The notes under the pieces are model-generated. The model worked only from the letters and a program-made list of their open reading frames with translations, ran no database searches and was not told the DNA's origin. From Amycolatopsis sp. A133 (GTDB taxonomy: Bacteria > Actinomycetota > Actinomycetes > Mycobacteriales > Pseudonocardiaceae), in the NCBI RefSeq assembly GCF_031082405.1, contig NZ_JAVHJU010000003.1:251219-315218 (forward strand): 64,000 nucleotides of DNA, in the 5' to 3' direction. Positions 11,083-18,225 of this stretch are shown here, in pieces. A program made the position numbers and the translations under genes. Positions within the stretch are counted from its first letter, which is position 1; each line of letters begins with the position of its first letter.

Positions 11083-12489
11083 CTACTCGACGGCGCCGTT
11101 CTGCGTCAGCAGCGTCTGGTACCAGGCGTCGTACGGGTGATTGGTCGCGGGGTGGTTCGCCAGGGGAGTGGTGGCCTGGCTCGCGGAGTCGAAGTCCCAG
11201 CCGCGGACGACCCGGCCCGCTTGCCGGGCCGAGACGATGAACGCCGACTCCGTCGCGGGCGCGCCGTAGAACAGCGCACCCTGCTGGAGTTCGGCGCTGT
11301 CGCCCTTCTGGAACTCGTCGAACGCGACCTGCCGGTAGCGGATCCGGGCACCGGCCACCCGGTCGGTGTCGGCGCGCAGCGTCTGCGCCGGCGTCGGGCC
11401 GTCCGCGCCGGTCCACACGGACACCGTGCGGCCGGCACTCGCCGCCGTCGCCGTCGCGAACCGCGCGTCGGAGGTCTTGGCGTTGCCCGACCACGCCACC
11501 GTGGGGCCCGCGAGGACGCCGTCCCAGTCCCAGTTCTGGCTGCCGCTCTGGCTCTTGTGGATCTCCCGCAGGTGGGTCGCGTCGGTGAAGGCGACGGTCG
11601 GCAGCACGCCGTTGTCGTACTGGTGGCTCGCCTGCCACGTGATCTCGCCGTCCGCGCCGAGCTTGCCGACGTGGTACCAGAGCGTCGTCGCGCCCGGCGA
11701 CTGGTGCACCTCGACGAGGTCGCCGTTGTCGTTGAGCGCGACGGCCGGCGTCTGGCCGCTGTCGTACTTCCCGTGCCGCAGCCAGGTGACCCGCCCGTCG
11801 GCGCCGTAGGTTCCCGTCCAGTACCAGAGCGCGCCGGCGCCCGAGTCGTGCACCTCGACGATCTGCCCGCGGCCGTTCAGCGCGACCGCCGGGTGGTAGC
11901 CGACGTCGCGCTTGTATTCGGTGCGGGATCCGCCGTGGCCGGACAGCAACGGCAGCACGCGTCCGCGCAGCGCGTCGACGTCCGGCTGCGCCGCCGGGTA
12001 GTCCTGCGCCCGCAGCAGCCGTCCGCCGAACACCGACTCCAGCTCCTGGTTGAGCGCGGTGAGGTTGCCCGCGGCGAAGGAGGGGTTGTCGGTCAGGTCG
12101 TCCTTGAGGTCGAGCATGACGACGATCGGGGCGGCGCCCGGGTGCTGCGCCGACCACGCGTTCACCACGGCCAGCCAGTCGCGGAGGTAGTTCGACGCCG
12201 GGTTGCCGCCGCTGTGGTCCACGAGGTTGCCGGGCGAATCGTGCCCGACGGCGTAGTCGTGCGACGTCGCGTATCCGTTGTCGTGCACGTCGAGTTCCAG
12301 GAACCGCACACCGTGGTCGAGCTGGTAGGCGAGGGAGTTCTTGGCGCCGTCGACGTTGCCCGAATAGCTGTTGTGGGTCGCGCGGAAGACCGACGCGGGG
12401 AAGGGCTGACCGGCGGCGTGGGCCGTCCCGGCGGTCAGCAGAGCGGCGGTGGTGAGCACGGCGGCGGCGAGTGCGGGCAGGCGGCGCAT
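11083..12489 (-). CDS. Secreted phosphatidylinositol-specific phospholipase C-like protein with C-terminal repeats
   Basis: A 468-residue exported protein. I chose ATG at 12489 because it gives a clean signal peptide (MRR, hydrophobic core, cleavage after AHA at about residue 25). The PI-PLC X-type catalytic half follows, with the two general acid/base histidines His39 (RATHNSYSG) and His83 (YAVGHDSPGN) plus FLELDVHDN at 63-71. Residues about 190-335 hold roughly 47-residue repeats of the form PAVALNxxG-VEVHxS-LWY-GADG-TW, which may form a beta-sheet or propeller module. A tail of unknown function follows. It presumably cleaves a phosphoinositide or similar lipid outside the cell. Monocistronic. 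Confidence 0.82.
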   Translation of the reverse strand: MRRLPALAAAVLTTAALLTAGTAHAAGQPFPASVFRATHNSYSGNVDGAKNSLAYQLDHGVRFLELDVHDNGYATSHDYAVGHDSPGNLVDHSGGNPASNYLRDWLAVVNAWSAQHPGAAPIVVMLDLKDDLTDNPSFAAGNLTALNQELESVFGGRLLRAQDYPAAQPDVDALRGRVLPLLSGHGGSRTEYKRDVGYHPAVALNGRGQIVEVHDSGAGALWYWTGTYGADGRVTWLRHGKYDSGQTPAVALNDNGDLVEVHQSPGATTLWYHVGKLGADGEITWQASHQYDNGVLPTVAFTDATHLREIHKSQSGSQNWDWDGVLAGPTVAWSGNAKTSDARFATATAASAGRTVSVWTGADGPTPAQTLRADTDRVAGARIRYRQVAFDEFQKGDSAELQQGALFYGAPATESAFIVSARQAGRVVRGWDFDSASQATTPLANHPATNHPYDAWYQTLLTQNGAVE

Positions 12490-12592
12490 CCTCGGATCCT
12501 CACGTCGGGGACGGGGCGCCGCCCATCCTGGCGCCCGGGTGGTTGCGCTGTCTCGAATTCCGGGTGAACCCCTCGCCGGTAATCTCGGCGCC

Positions 12593-12922
12593 ATGGCGGC
12601 AGAACACGTGATCGTGACGTCCACGACGGATTCGGAAGCGGCGGCGCGGGAGCTGGCCGCCCGGGCGGTCGAGGCCCGGCTGGGGGCCTGTGCCCAGGTC
12701 GTCGGCCCGATCACCAGCGTCTACCGGTGGGAGGGTGCGGTGCAGACGGACCAGGAGTGGCGGGTGGAGATCAAGACGACCGCCGGCCGGGTGCCGGCCC
12801 TCACCGAACGCCTGCGGCAGCTGCACGGCTACGACCTCCCGGAGGTGATCGCCACCCCGATCGTCGGCGGCAGCGCGGAATACCTGGCGTGGCTGACGGG
12901 GGAGACCCGCGACGCTGGCTAG
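12593..12922 (+). CDS. cutA: CutA1 divalent-cation tolerance protein
   Basis: A 109-residue protein of the trimeric ferredoxin-like CutA family. Diagnostic segments are VIVTSTTDSEAAARELA at the N-terminus, EARLGACAQVVGPITSVYRW and the following EWRVEIKTT, then LPEVIATPIVGGSAEYLAWL. The start is ATG at 12593; longer upstream extensions are not family-like. CutA is linked to copper tolerance in E. coli, but its molecular role in actinomycetes is unclear. It is followed 9 bases later by the RraA-like gene, so the two may be co-transcribed. Confidence 0.92.
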   Translation: MAAEHVIVTSTTDSEAAARELAARAVEARLGACAQVVGPITSVYRWEGAVQTDQEWRVEIKTTAGRVPALTERLRQLHGYDLPEVIATPIVGGSAEYLAWLTGETRDAG

Positions 12923-12931
12923 ATTCGGCGC

Positions 12932-13639
12932 ATGGAGCACGAAGGACTCAGACAGCGCTTCGCGACGCTGACCACCGCCCACCTCGCCGACGCGTGCATC
13001 CGCGCCGGGCTCCCGGTGCGGTGCGCACCGGCGCCGACGCGCGCGGTGGTGCCCGGCAGCCGCCTGTTCGGCCCGGCGGTGCCGTCCCGGCACGTGGGCA
13101 GCGTGGACGTCTTCCTGGAGGCGTTCGAAAACGCCACCGAAGGCGGGGTTTTGGTGGTTGACAACGGCGGCCGGCTCGACGAAAGCTGCGTCGGCGACCT
13201 CGTCGTCCTGGAGGCGCGCGCCGCCGGCCTTTCCGGGGTGGTGATCTGGGGCCTGCACCGCGACACCGCGGACATCCGGGCCATCGGGCTGCCGGTGTTC
13301 AGCCTCGGCTCCCTGCCGACCGGCCCGCTCGGCCTCGGGCCACGCGTCGACGGCGGGCTGGCCGAAGCGATCGTCGGCACCTGGCGGATCGGGCCGGCGG
13401 ACCTGGTGCTCGGCGACGACGACGGCGTGCTTTTTGTCCCGCTGGCCCGCGCGGGTGAATTGTTCGCCCTCGCGGAAGGAATCCGCGACACCGAGCGGCG
13501 TCAGGCCGACCGCATCCGCGGCGGTGAACCGTTGCGGCAGCAGGTTCGATTCGGTGAATTCCTTGCGGCGCGGGAAACGGATCCGGGCTTGACTTTCCGC
13601 GCGCACCTGCGGGCCGTGGGTGGCGCGATCGAAGAATGA
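12932..13639 (+). CDS. RraA/HMG-aldolase family protein
   Basis: A 235-residue protein of the RraA superfamily, which includes 4-hydroxy-4-methyl-2-oxoglutarate aldolases and the RNase E inhibitor RraA. Visible landmarks are TTAHLADACIRAG near the N-terminus, GGVLVVDNGGRLDESCVGDL (about 71-90), the ligand loop GLSGVVIWGLHRDTADIR with the conserved G-x2-R-D arrangement, and VLGDDDGVLFVP. Residues for a pyruvate/metal site appear kept (Arg and Asp of HRDTADIR, DDDG). An aldolase or decarboxylase role is more likely than RNase regulation in an actinomycete. It is longer than RraA (about 160) because of a charged C-terminal helix. Confidence 0.82.
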   Translation: MEHEGLRQRFATLTTAHLADACIRAGLPVRCAPAPTRAVVPGSRLFGPAVPSRHVGSVDVFLEAFENATEGGVLVVDNGGRLDESCVGDLVVLEARAAGLSGVVIWGLHRDTADIRAIGLPVFSLGSLPTGPLGLGPRVDGGLAEAIVGTWRIGPADLVLGDDDGVLFVPLARAGELFALAEGIRDTERRQADRIRGGEPLRQQVRFGEFLAARETDPGLTFRAHLRAVGGAIEE

Positions 13640-13665
13640 CCCGCCGCTGAACACGAAAGTGTGAT

Positions 13666-13712
13666 CGCCTCCCGAATCGGGTATTCCGGGCTTGCAGCGG
13701 GCGCGGGAGGCG
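13666..13712 (+). promoter_or_regulatory. Inverted repeat covering the ribosome binding site of the DUF6292-type gene
   Basis: CGCCTCCCG (13666-13674) can pair with CGGGAGGCG (13704-13712). The pairing extends through flanking GAT/ATC with one bulge. The right arm contains the GGGAGG ribosome binding site of the gene starting at 13717. This could dampen translation; it is a weaker case than the metH leader because the loop is 29 bases. Confidence 0.35.
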
Positions 13713-13716
13713 AATC

Positions 13717-14181
13717 ATGAACACGCTCATCGGCTTCGGCAGGGACATCGAGTACCACTTCGCCCGGGGGCTGCGCGCCTACCTCGCCCGGGTGGCCCGG
13801 GCCGTCGGCGTCGGGTTCGAGTCGTGTTCGCTCGACCTCGACGAGCCGGCCTCCGGGTACGTCGCCCTCGACCGCACCCTCCCCGACCGGGCCGCGCACG
13901 ACCTGGCCCTGATCTGGGACGAGGTCCACGGCTGGTCGGCGGTCGTGGAGCCCGCCGGCGGCGGAGCGGCGAAGGTGCTCGCCTACCTCGGCGGCCCCGA
14001 AGTCCTGCCGCCCCCGCGCGCGGTCGCCCGGTTCCTCGAGGTGCTGCGGCTCGCCGGCCCACCCGCCGGCTCGTTCCGCGCGCCGGTGTTCCGGAGGGCG
14101 GGCCACCACGAGGAGCTGGTCGAGTGGCTGCCGGTGACCGGGCCGGAGGGGTTGCTGCGGCCGAGTTCGCCGGCTTGGTGA
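13717..14181 (+). CDS. DUF6292-like conserved actinobacterial protein
   Basis: A 154-residue cytosolic protein. Its centre (LDEPASGYVALDRTLPDRAAHDLALIWDEVHGWSA in pieces about 42-76) resembles the DUF6292 family of actinomycete proteins of unknown function, which is often found next to regulators. Start ATG has GGGAGG 7-12 bases upstream. The C-terminal tail (about 125-154, RAGHHEELVEWLPVTGPEGLL) is repeated twice more downstream with its stop codon (see the repeat entry). No catalytic motif is visible. Family identification is from memory of the motif and moderate in certainty. Confidence 0.72.
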   Translation: MNTLIGFGRDIEYHFARGLRAYLARVARAVGVGFESCSLDLDEPASGYVALDRTLPDRAAHDLALIWDEVHGWSAVVEPAGGGAAKVLAYLGGPEVLPPPRAVARFLEVLRLAGPPAGSFRAPVFRRAGHHEELVEWLPVTGPEGLLRPSSPAW

Positions 14182-14394
14182 GGGGTGGCGTGGTGTTCGA
14201 GCCGGGCGGGCCACCACGAGGCGGGCTGTGTGCCGGTAACCGGCCCCGAGGGACTGCTGCGGGCGAGCTCCTCGGCCCGGTGACCGGTGGCGTTGTGTCT
14301 GAGCCGGGCGGGGGGTCGCCGCGAGGCCCCGGTCGGCTGGTCGCCGGCGACCGCCCCCGAGGGACTGCTGCGGCCGAGCTCTCCGGCCCGGTGA
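14080..14394 (+). repeat. Three tandem copies of the gene 3' end, each closing with an in-frame TGA
   Basis: Unit 1 (14080-14181) is the coding end of the upstream gene. Units 2 (14182-14283, 102 bases) and 3 (14284-14394, 111 bases) are diverged copies. All three are in the same frame and each ends in TGA. Read in frame, copy 1 gives RAGHHE..LPVTGPEGLLRPSS, copy 2 RAGHHE..VPVTGPEGLLRASS, and copy 3 RAGGRRE..SPATAPEGLLRPSS. The duplicated tails have no start codons of their own with ribosome sites, so they look like remnants of local duplication or a reservoir for read-through. Confidence 0.8.
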
Positions 14395-14460
14395 CCGGCG
14401 GCGGCCCCGCGACCGGGCGCCTAGGATGGACCCTCAGTCACCACCGGAGCGAGGGAACCC

Positions 14461-15108
14461 GTGAGCAGCGCCGATGAGCCCCGTCCCGTCCGTGTCCTGC
14501 TCGTGGAGGACCACGACATGGTCGCCGAGGCGCTGCAGCAGGCCCTCGACCGCGCCGACGGGCTCACCGTCGTCGGCCGGGCCCGGTCCCGGGTCGAAGC
14601 GCTCGCCGACGTGCTCGAACACGCCCCGGACGTCGTGGTGCTGGATCGGCGGCTCGCCGACGGCGACGCCCTCGGCGTCATCGCGCAGCTCGGTTCGGGC
14701 GGCGCGCGGGTGCTGGTGCTGACCGGCGACGCGACCCCGGCGGTCGCCGTGCAGGTGGCCAAGGCGGGCGGTGCCGGCCTGCTGCTCAAGTCGTCCCAGC
14801 TCGGTGTGCTGGAATCCGCGGTGCGGGACGTGGCCGCCGGCGGCGTGGTCTTCGACCCGGAGCTGCTGCCCGGCGTCTTCGACCGGCTCACCGGCCGGGG
14901 GCCCGCCGGGGGTGCTGCGCTGACCGCGCGGGAACGCGAAACCCTCGACCTGCTCGCCGAAGGCGCGACCACCGACGAGATCGGCCGTCGGCTGGGCGTG
15001 TCCCGCAACACCACGCGCAACCACGTGCAGCGAGTGCTGGAAAAGCTCGGGGCGCGGTCGAAGCTCGAAGCCGTCGCCGTGGCCCGCCGGGAGGGCCTCA
15101 TCGGCTGA
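14461..15108 (+). CDS. NarL/LuxR-type response regulator
   Basis: A 215-residue two-domain regulator. The receiver domain (about 9-125) has acidic residues Glu16/Asp17, phosphoacceptor Asp62 (VVVLDRRLADG) and Lys near 114 (LLLKSSQ). The LuxR-type HTH (about 149-207) reads LTARERETLDLLAEGATTDEIGRRLGVS. Start is GTG with GAGCGAGG upstream. It opens a signalling cluster with a HATPase protein, a PAS kinase and a lone receiver on the same strand; the kinase at 15632 is a plausible partner. It was probably transcribed separately, since a short palindrome follows its stop. Confidence 0.9.
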   Translation: MSSADEPRPVRVLLVEDHDMVAEALQQALDRADGLTVVGRARSRVEALADVLEHAPDVVVLDRRLADGDALGVIAQLGSGGARVLVLTGDATPAVAVQVAKAGGAGLLLKSSQLGVLESAVRDVAAGGVVFDPELLPGVFDRLTGRGPAGGAALTARERETLDLLAEGATTDEIGRRLGVSRNTTRNHVQRVLEKLGARSKLEAVAVARREGLIG

Positions 15109-15123
15109 TGCACCTGCATCAGC
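15104..15123. promoter_or_regulatory. Short perfect palindrome after the response regulator
   Basis: GCTGATGCA and TGCATCAGC are separated by CC and overlap the stop of the regulator gene. It may be a short terminator or an operator. It shares the core TGCAYCTGCA with the palindrome at 17961. Confidence 0.4.
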
Positions 15124-15181
15124 CGCAGGGGTGTGGTTTGCATCTCGCGCCGCCCCGCACCCGGCGAGCAGACTTGCGGGT

Positions 15182-15580
15182 GTGAACATCCCTGCCCCGC
15201 TGACCGCGGAGTGCCCGCTGACCGACCTGGCGGGCGGCCTTGCCCTCGCCCGCCGGTTCACCCGGCTCACCCTGCTCGCGTGGGCCGGTGGCATCGCCAT
15301 CGACGACGCGCTGCTGGTCGTCACCGAGCTCGCGGCGAACGCCCTGCGGCACGGCGGCGGCGACCCGGTCCTGCGGCTGAGCTTGACCGGCGCCGACGTC
15401 CGCATCGAGGTCTTCGACGACAACCCGGCGCCCCCGGTGCGGCGCCTCGCGGGGCCCGACGGCGGCTGGGGTCTCGCCCTCGTCGACCGCCTGTCCACGG
15501 TGCGGGGGACCGCGCGCCACGGCCGCGGGAAAGTGGTTTGGTGCGTCCTGCCCGCCTGCTCCGCCGAGCTCGCCAGCTGA
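15182..15580 (+). CDS. ATP-binding anti-sigma-type kinase (HATPase, RsbW-like)
   Basis: A 132-residue stand-alone GHKL ATPase. I use GTG at 15182 since upstream residues in the longer frame are not family-like. The N box is VVTELAANALRHGG (Glu49, Asn53), the G1 region EVFDDNP (about 76-82), and the G2-like glycine motif GPDGGWGLALVDRL (91-104). In Streptomyces and relatives such proteins bind ATP and act as anti-sigma factors or partner-switch kinases, opposed by STAS proteins. A STAS gene lies about 1.9 kb away in the same island (17435-17827), a plausible partner. Its target sigma factor is not visible here. Confidence 0.85.
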   Translation: MNIPAPLTAECPLTDLAGGLALARRFTRLTLLAWAGGIAIDDALLVVTELAANALRHGGGDPVLRLSLTGADVRIEVFDDNPAPPVRRLAGPDGGWGLALVDRLSTVRGTARHGRGKVVWCVLPACSAELAS

Positions 15581-15631
15581 AACACGGATCGTGGTCGTGC
15601 CGTGCGGGCGGGGATCCGGCAGAGTTGCCGC

Positions 15632-17053
15632 ATGGACGACGACCGGTTCCGCCTGCTGGTGCAGGGAATGCTGGACTACGGGATCTTCATGCTGGACACC
15701 GGGGGCCGGGTGTCGACGTGGAACGCGGGGGCGGAGCGGATCAGCGGGTACGCCGCGGACGACATCGTCGGGCAGCACTTTTCGGTGTTCTACCCGGACG
15801 ACGACGTGGCGGCGGGAAAGCCGGGGCGGACGCTGGAGATCGCGGTCGAACAGGGACGGCTGGACGACGAGGGGTGGCGGGTGCACGCGGACGGCACCCG
15901 GTTCTGGGCGGACGTCGTGATCACGGCGTTGTACGACGAGCAGGGGCGGCTGCGGGGTTTCGGGAACGTCACCCGCGACATGACCGAACGCCGGGCGGCC
16001 GAGCTGGCGCTGCGGGAAAGCGAAGAACGGTTCCGCCTGCTCGTCCAGAGCGTCCAGGACTACGGCATCTTCATGCTGGACACCGAGGGGCACATCTCGA
16101 GCTGGAACACCGGTGCGGAACGGATCAAGGGATATGCGGCGGGGGAGATCATCGGGCAGCACTTCTCGGTGTTCTACCCGGCGGAGGACGTGGCGGCCGG
16201 GAAACCGGCCTGGGAACTCGAGGTCGCCGTCGAGCAGGGCCGGCTGGAGGACGAGGGCTGGCGGGTGCGCAAGGACGGCTCCCGGTTCTGGGCCAACGTG
16301 GTGATCACGGCGTTGTTCGACGGGGAGGGACGGTTGCAGGGCTTCGGGAAGGTCACGCGCGACATGACCGAACGCCGCAACGCCGAGCAGGCCCTGCGCG
16401 AACGCCGCCGGCTGGTCGGGCACCTGGTGGAAGCGCAGGAGGTGGAGCGGCGCCGGATCGCCTGGGACGTCCACGACGAGTCGATCCAGTCCATGGTGGC
16501 CGTCGGCATGCGGCTGCAGCTGCTCGCGTCCCGGCTGCCGGAACCGCACGCCGGCGCCGTCAGCGGTCTCGACGAGTCGGTGGCGGCCGCGATCGCCCGG
16601 CTGCGCGGCCTGGTGTCCCGGCTGCGGCCGCCGGAGCTCGACCGGCACGGGCTGGTCGAGGCGGTGTCGGCCTACGTCGACGACGTCGCGGGCCGGTGGG
16701 GGCTGCAGCACACGGTCGGCGACGAGCTCACCGCCGAGCCGTCCCCCGAAGCGGCGATCACCGTGTACCGCATCTGCCAGGAGGCGCTCAGCAACGTCCA
16801 CAAGCACGCGCGGGCCACCCGGGTCGCCGTCACCTTGGCCACAGTGGACAACGGAACCCTGGTGCGGATCACCGACGACGGCGTCGGCACGGCAGGCGGC
16901 GATGCCGGCTCGGGCCACTTCGGGCTGGTGGAAATGCGTGAACGCGCCGAAGCGGCGCACGGCTGGCTCTCGGTGCGGAGCACGCCCGGCGAGGGCACGG
17001 TCGTCGAGTTCTGGCTGCCGATGCTGCCCGACGTGCCGGGGCTGGAACCGTGA
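15632..17053 (+). CDS. Tandem-PAS sensor histidine kinase (NarX/DesK class)
   Basis: A 473-residue soluble kinase with no membrane segment. Two PAS domains (about 10-120 and 138-250) are very alike; the stretch starting DYGIFMLDT recurs at residues 15 and 143, a 128-residue internal duplication. The HisKA_3 box is RRRIAWDVHDESIQ with phosphoacceptor His281. The HATPase has N box ICQEALSNVHKHA (Glu384, Asn388) and DDGVG (415-419). Start ATG 15632 is preferred over an upstream GTG because family homology begins there. The stop overlaps the next gene (GTGA), so it is co-translated with the lone receiver. It probably senses redox, light or a ligand through PAS; no cofactor Cys or heme motif is obvious. 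Confidence 0.93.
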   Translation: MDDDRFRLLVQGMLDYGIFMLDTGGRVSTWNAGAERISGYAADDIVGQHFSVFYPDDDVAAGKPGRTLEIAVEQGRLDDEGWRVHADGTRFWADVVITALYDEQGRLRGFGNVTRDMTERRAAELALRESEERFRLLVQSVQDYGIFMLDTEGHISSWNTGAERIKGYAAGEIIGQHFSVFYPAEDVAAGKPAWELEVAVEQGRLEDEGWRVRKDGSRFWANVVITALFDGEGRLQGFGKVTRDMTERRNAEQALRERRRLVGHLVEAQEVERRRIAWDVHDESIQSMVAVGMRLQLLASRLPEPHAGAVSGLDESVAAAIARLRGLVSRLRPPELDRHGLVEAVSAYVDDVAGRWGLQHTVGDELTAEPSPEAAITVYRICQEALSNVHKHARATRVAVTLATVDNGTLVRITDDGVGTAGGDAGSGHFGLVEMRERAEAAHGWLSVRSTPGEGTVVEFWLPMLPDVPGLEP

Positions 17054-17430
17054 GCGCGCTGCGGGTGCTGATCTCCGACGACGACGTGATGATCCGCGAC
17101 GTCCTGCGTGAGGTGCTGGACTCCGAGCCGGACATCGCCGTGGTCGCGGTGGCCGGGGACGCCGACGAGGCGATCCGGCTCGCCGAGCGGCACCGGCCCG
17201 CGGTCGCCGTCCTCGACGTCCGGATGCCGGGCGGCGGCGGGGCCAGGGCGGCGCGCGAGATCGCCCGGCTCAGTCCGGACACCGCCATCCTGGCCTTCTC
17301 CGCCTACGCCGACCGGGCGTCGATCGCCGGGCTCGCCGCGGCCGGCGTCACCGAGTACCTGGTGAAGGGCACGCCGAACACGGCGATCATCGAAGCCGTC
17401 CGGCGGCTGGGCCGTCAGGCGGCCGGGTGA
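17050..17430 (+). CDS. Stand-alone response regulator receiver
   Basis: A 126-residue receiver domain without an output domain. The acidic pocket is Asp10-Asp12, the phosphoacceptor Asp56 (VAVLDVRMPG), the switch Ser/Ala SAY (84-86) and Lys106 (YLVKG). It begins with GTG overlapping the kinase stop, which fixes it as the kinase's direct partner. The lack of a DNA-binding domain suggests a phosphorelay intermediate, phosphate sink, or protein-protein control, perhaps of the NarL-type regulator upstream. It ends 4 bases before the convergent STAS gene end. Confidence 0.92.
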   Translation: MSALRVLISDDDVMIRDVLREVLDSEPDIAVVAVAGDADEAIRLAERHRPAVAVLDVRMPGGGGARAAREIARLSPDTAILAFSAYADRASIAGLAAAGVTEYLVKGTPNTAIIEAVRRLGRQAAG

Positions 17431-17434
17431 GCGG

Positions 17435-17827
17435 TCACGGGACCGGCCGGATGTTCGCGACGCTGTCGAAATCCGTCGGGAGCAGCGTGAACAGCCGCCG
17501 CACCGCGCGGGACGCCCCGGCGTCCACCGTGAGGCGGGCGCCGGCCGTGTCGGCGAGCAGTTGGGCGCGCAGCAGCGAGTTCAGCCCGGCGACGGAGAAG
17601 AACGTGACCCCGGCGAGGTCGATGACCACTTCGCCGACGTCGCCGCCGATGCGGTCCTGCAGGACTTCGTCCAGGCGACGGGCGGTGCTGAGGTCGATCT
17701 CGCCGGCCACCTCGACGAGGAGGGTGCCGGATCCGCGGCGGAGCACGCGCAGCGACATGTGGCCGCCCGCGTTCATCCAGTCGGCGGCGGTGAGCTGGTG
17801 GTCGGCCAGGCGTGGTTCGGGAACCAT
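17435..17827 (-). CDS. STAS-domain anti-sigma factor antagonist-like protein
   Basis: A 130-residue single STAS domain (about 25-125: LLVEVAGEIDLSTARRL, VVIDLAGVTFFSVAGLNSLL). ATG at 17827 is preferred, with GAAAGGG 8-14 bases upstream. In canonical SpoIIAA/RsbV proteins the helix start reads D-S-S/T-G with a phosphorylatable Ser. Here the matching positions are Ser78-Val-Ala-Gly, so the usual phospho-Ser is Ala. That suggests a protein that cannot be switched off by an RsbW-type kinase, or one with another function. Sited convergent to the kinase/receiver pair. STAS assignment is firm; the regulatory role is inferred. Confidence 0.87.
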   Translation of the reverse strand: MVPEPRLADHQLTAADWMNAGGHMSLRVLRRGSGTLLVEVAGEIDLSTARRLDEVLQDRIGGDVGEVVIDLAGVTFFSVAGLNSLLRAQLLADTAGARLTVDAGASRAVRRLFTLLPTDFDSVANIRPVP

Positions 17828-17960
17828 CGCGGCACACCCTTTCGTCGGGCAGCGGGGGCGGACCGGACGTTTTCGGGACGGGATGCCACAAAGAGCAGCC
17901 TGCCGGCCCGGGCGCGGAACGTCCGGCAGCGGCTGACGGCTCAACCGTGAGCCCTCAGCA

Positions 17961-17976
17961 TAGTGCATCTGCACTA
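17961..17976. promoter_or_regulatory. Palindrome upstream of the STAS gene
   Basis: TAGTGCA-TC-TGCACTA is a 7-bp perfect inverted repeat about 134 bases upstream of the STAS start. It is also about 80 bases upstream of the small ORF at 18054. It could be an operator for either transcript. Confidence 0.35.
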
Positions 17977-18053
17977 GGTGAACCACCGGGTGGGACCGAA
18001 TTCCACCGGGCGGCGACGGCGTGGCGGGGGCAGACCGTGCGAAGGAGGGCGGC

Positions 18054-18179
18054 ATGCCGACCACGGTCGTGCTGCTCGCCTTGCTGCCCGCGCTCCGCGG
18101 CCGCCGGCTCGGGTGCTGGTGCGTCCCCGAACCGTGTCACGCGCAGGTGATCGCCGAGCTCGCGGATAACGGGCCGTAA
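18054..18179 (+). CDS. Small protein resembling the C-terminal part of DUF4326
   Basis: A 41-codon ORF with a good ribosome site (GAAGGAGGGC then ATG). The protein MPTTVVLLALLPALRGRRLG continues into CWCVPEPCHAQVIAELAD. The LGCW-C-x3-PCH-x3-IAELA pattern is the end of the DUF4326 domain found in phage and plasmid proteins, but the N-terminal two thirds are missing. Two Cys and one His could bind metal. It may be a real microprotein or a remnant of a larger gene whose 5' part has been lost. It ends 46 bases before the large TPR gene on the same strand. Confidence 0.5.
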   Translation: MPTTVVLLALLPALRGRRLGCWCVPEPCHAQVIAELADNGP

Positions 18180-18186
18180 CGAAACG

Positions 18187-18221
18187 CACCCCCTCCGCGA
18201 GTAACCTGGCACGAGGGGGTG
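18187..18221 (+). promoter_or_regulatory. Hairpin masking the ribosome site of the TPR protein gene
   Basis: CACCCCCTC (18187-18195) pairs with GAGGGGGTG (18213-18221) over 9 bp with a 17-base loop. The right arm is the Shine-Dalgarno sequence of the gene starting at 18226. Translation may be conditional on opening this stem. Confidence 0.4.
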
Positions 18222-18225
18222 ATCG

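Noticed and set aside
15131..16941. Long plus-strand frame 15133-16941 as an alternative gene
   Set aside because: It is the wrong frame relative to the HATPase and PAS kinase, with Arg/Gly/Ala shadow composition.
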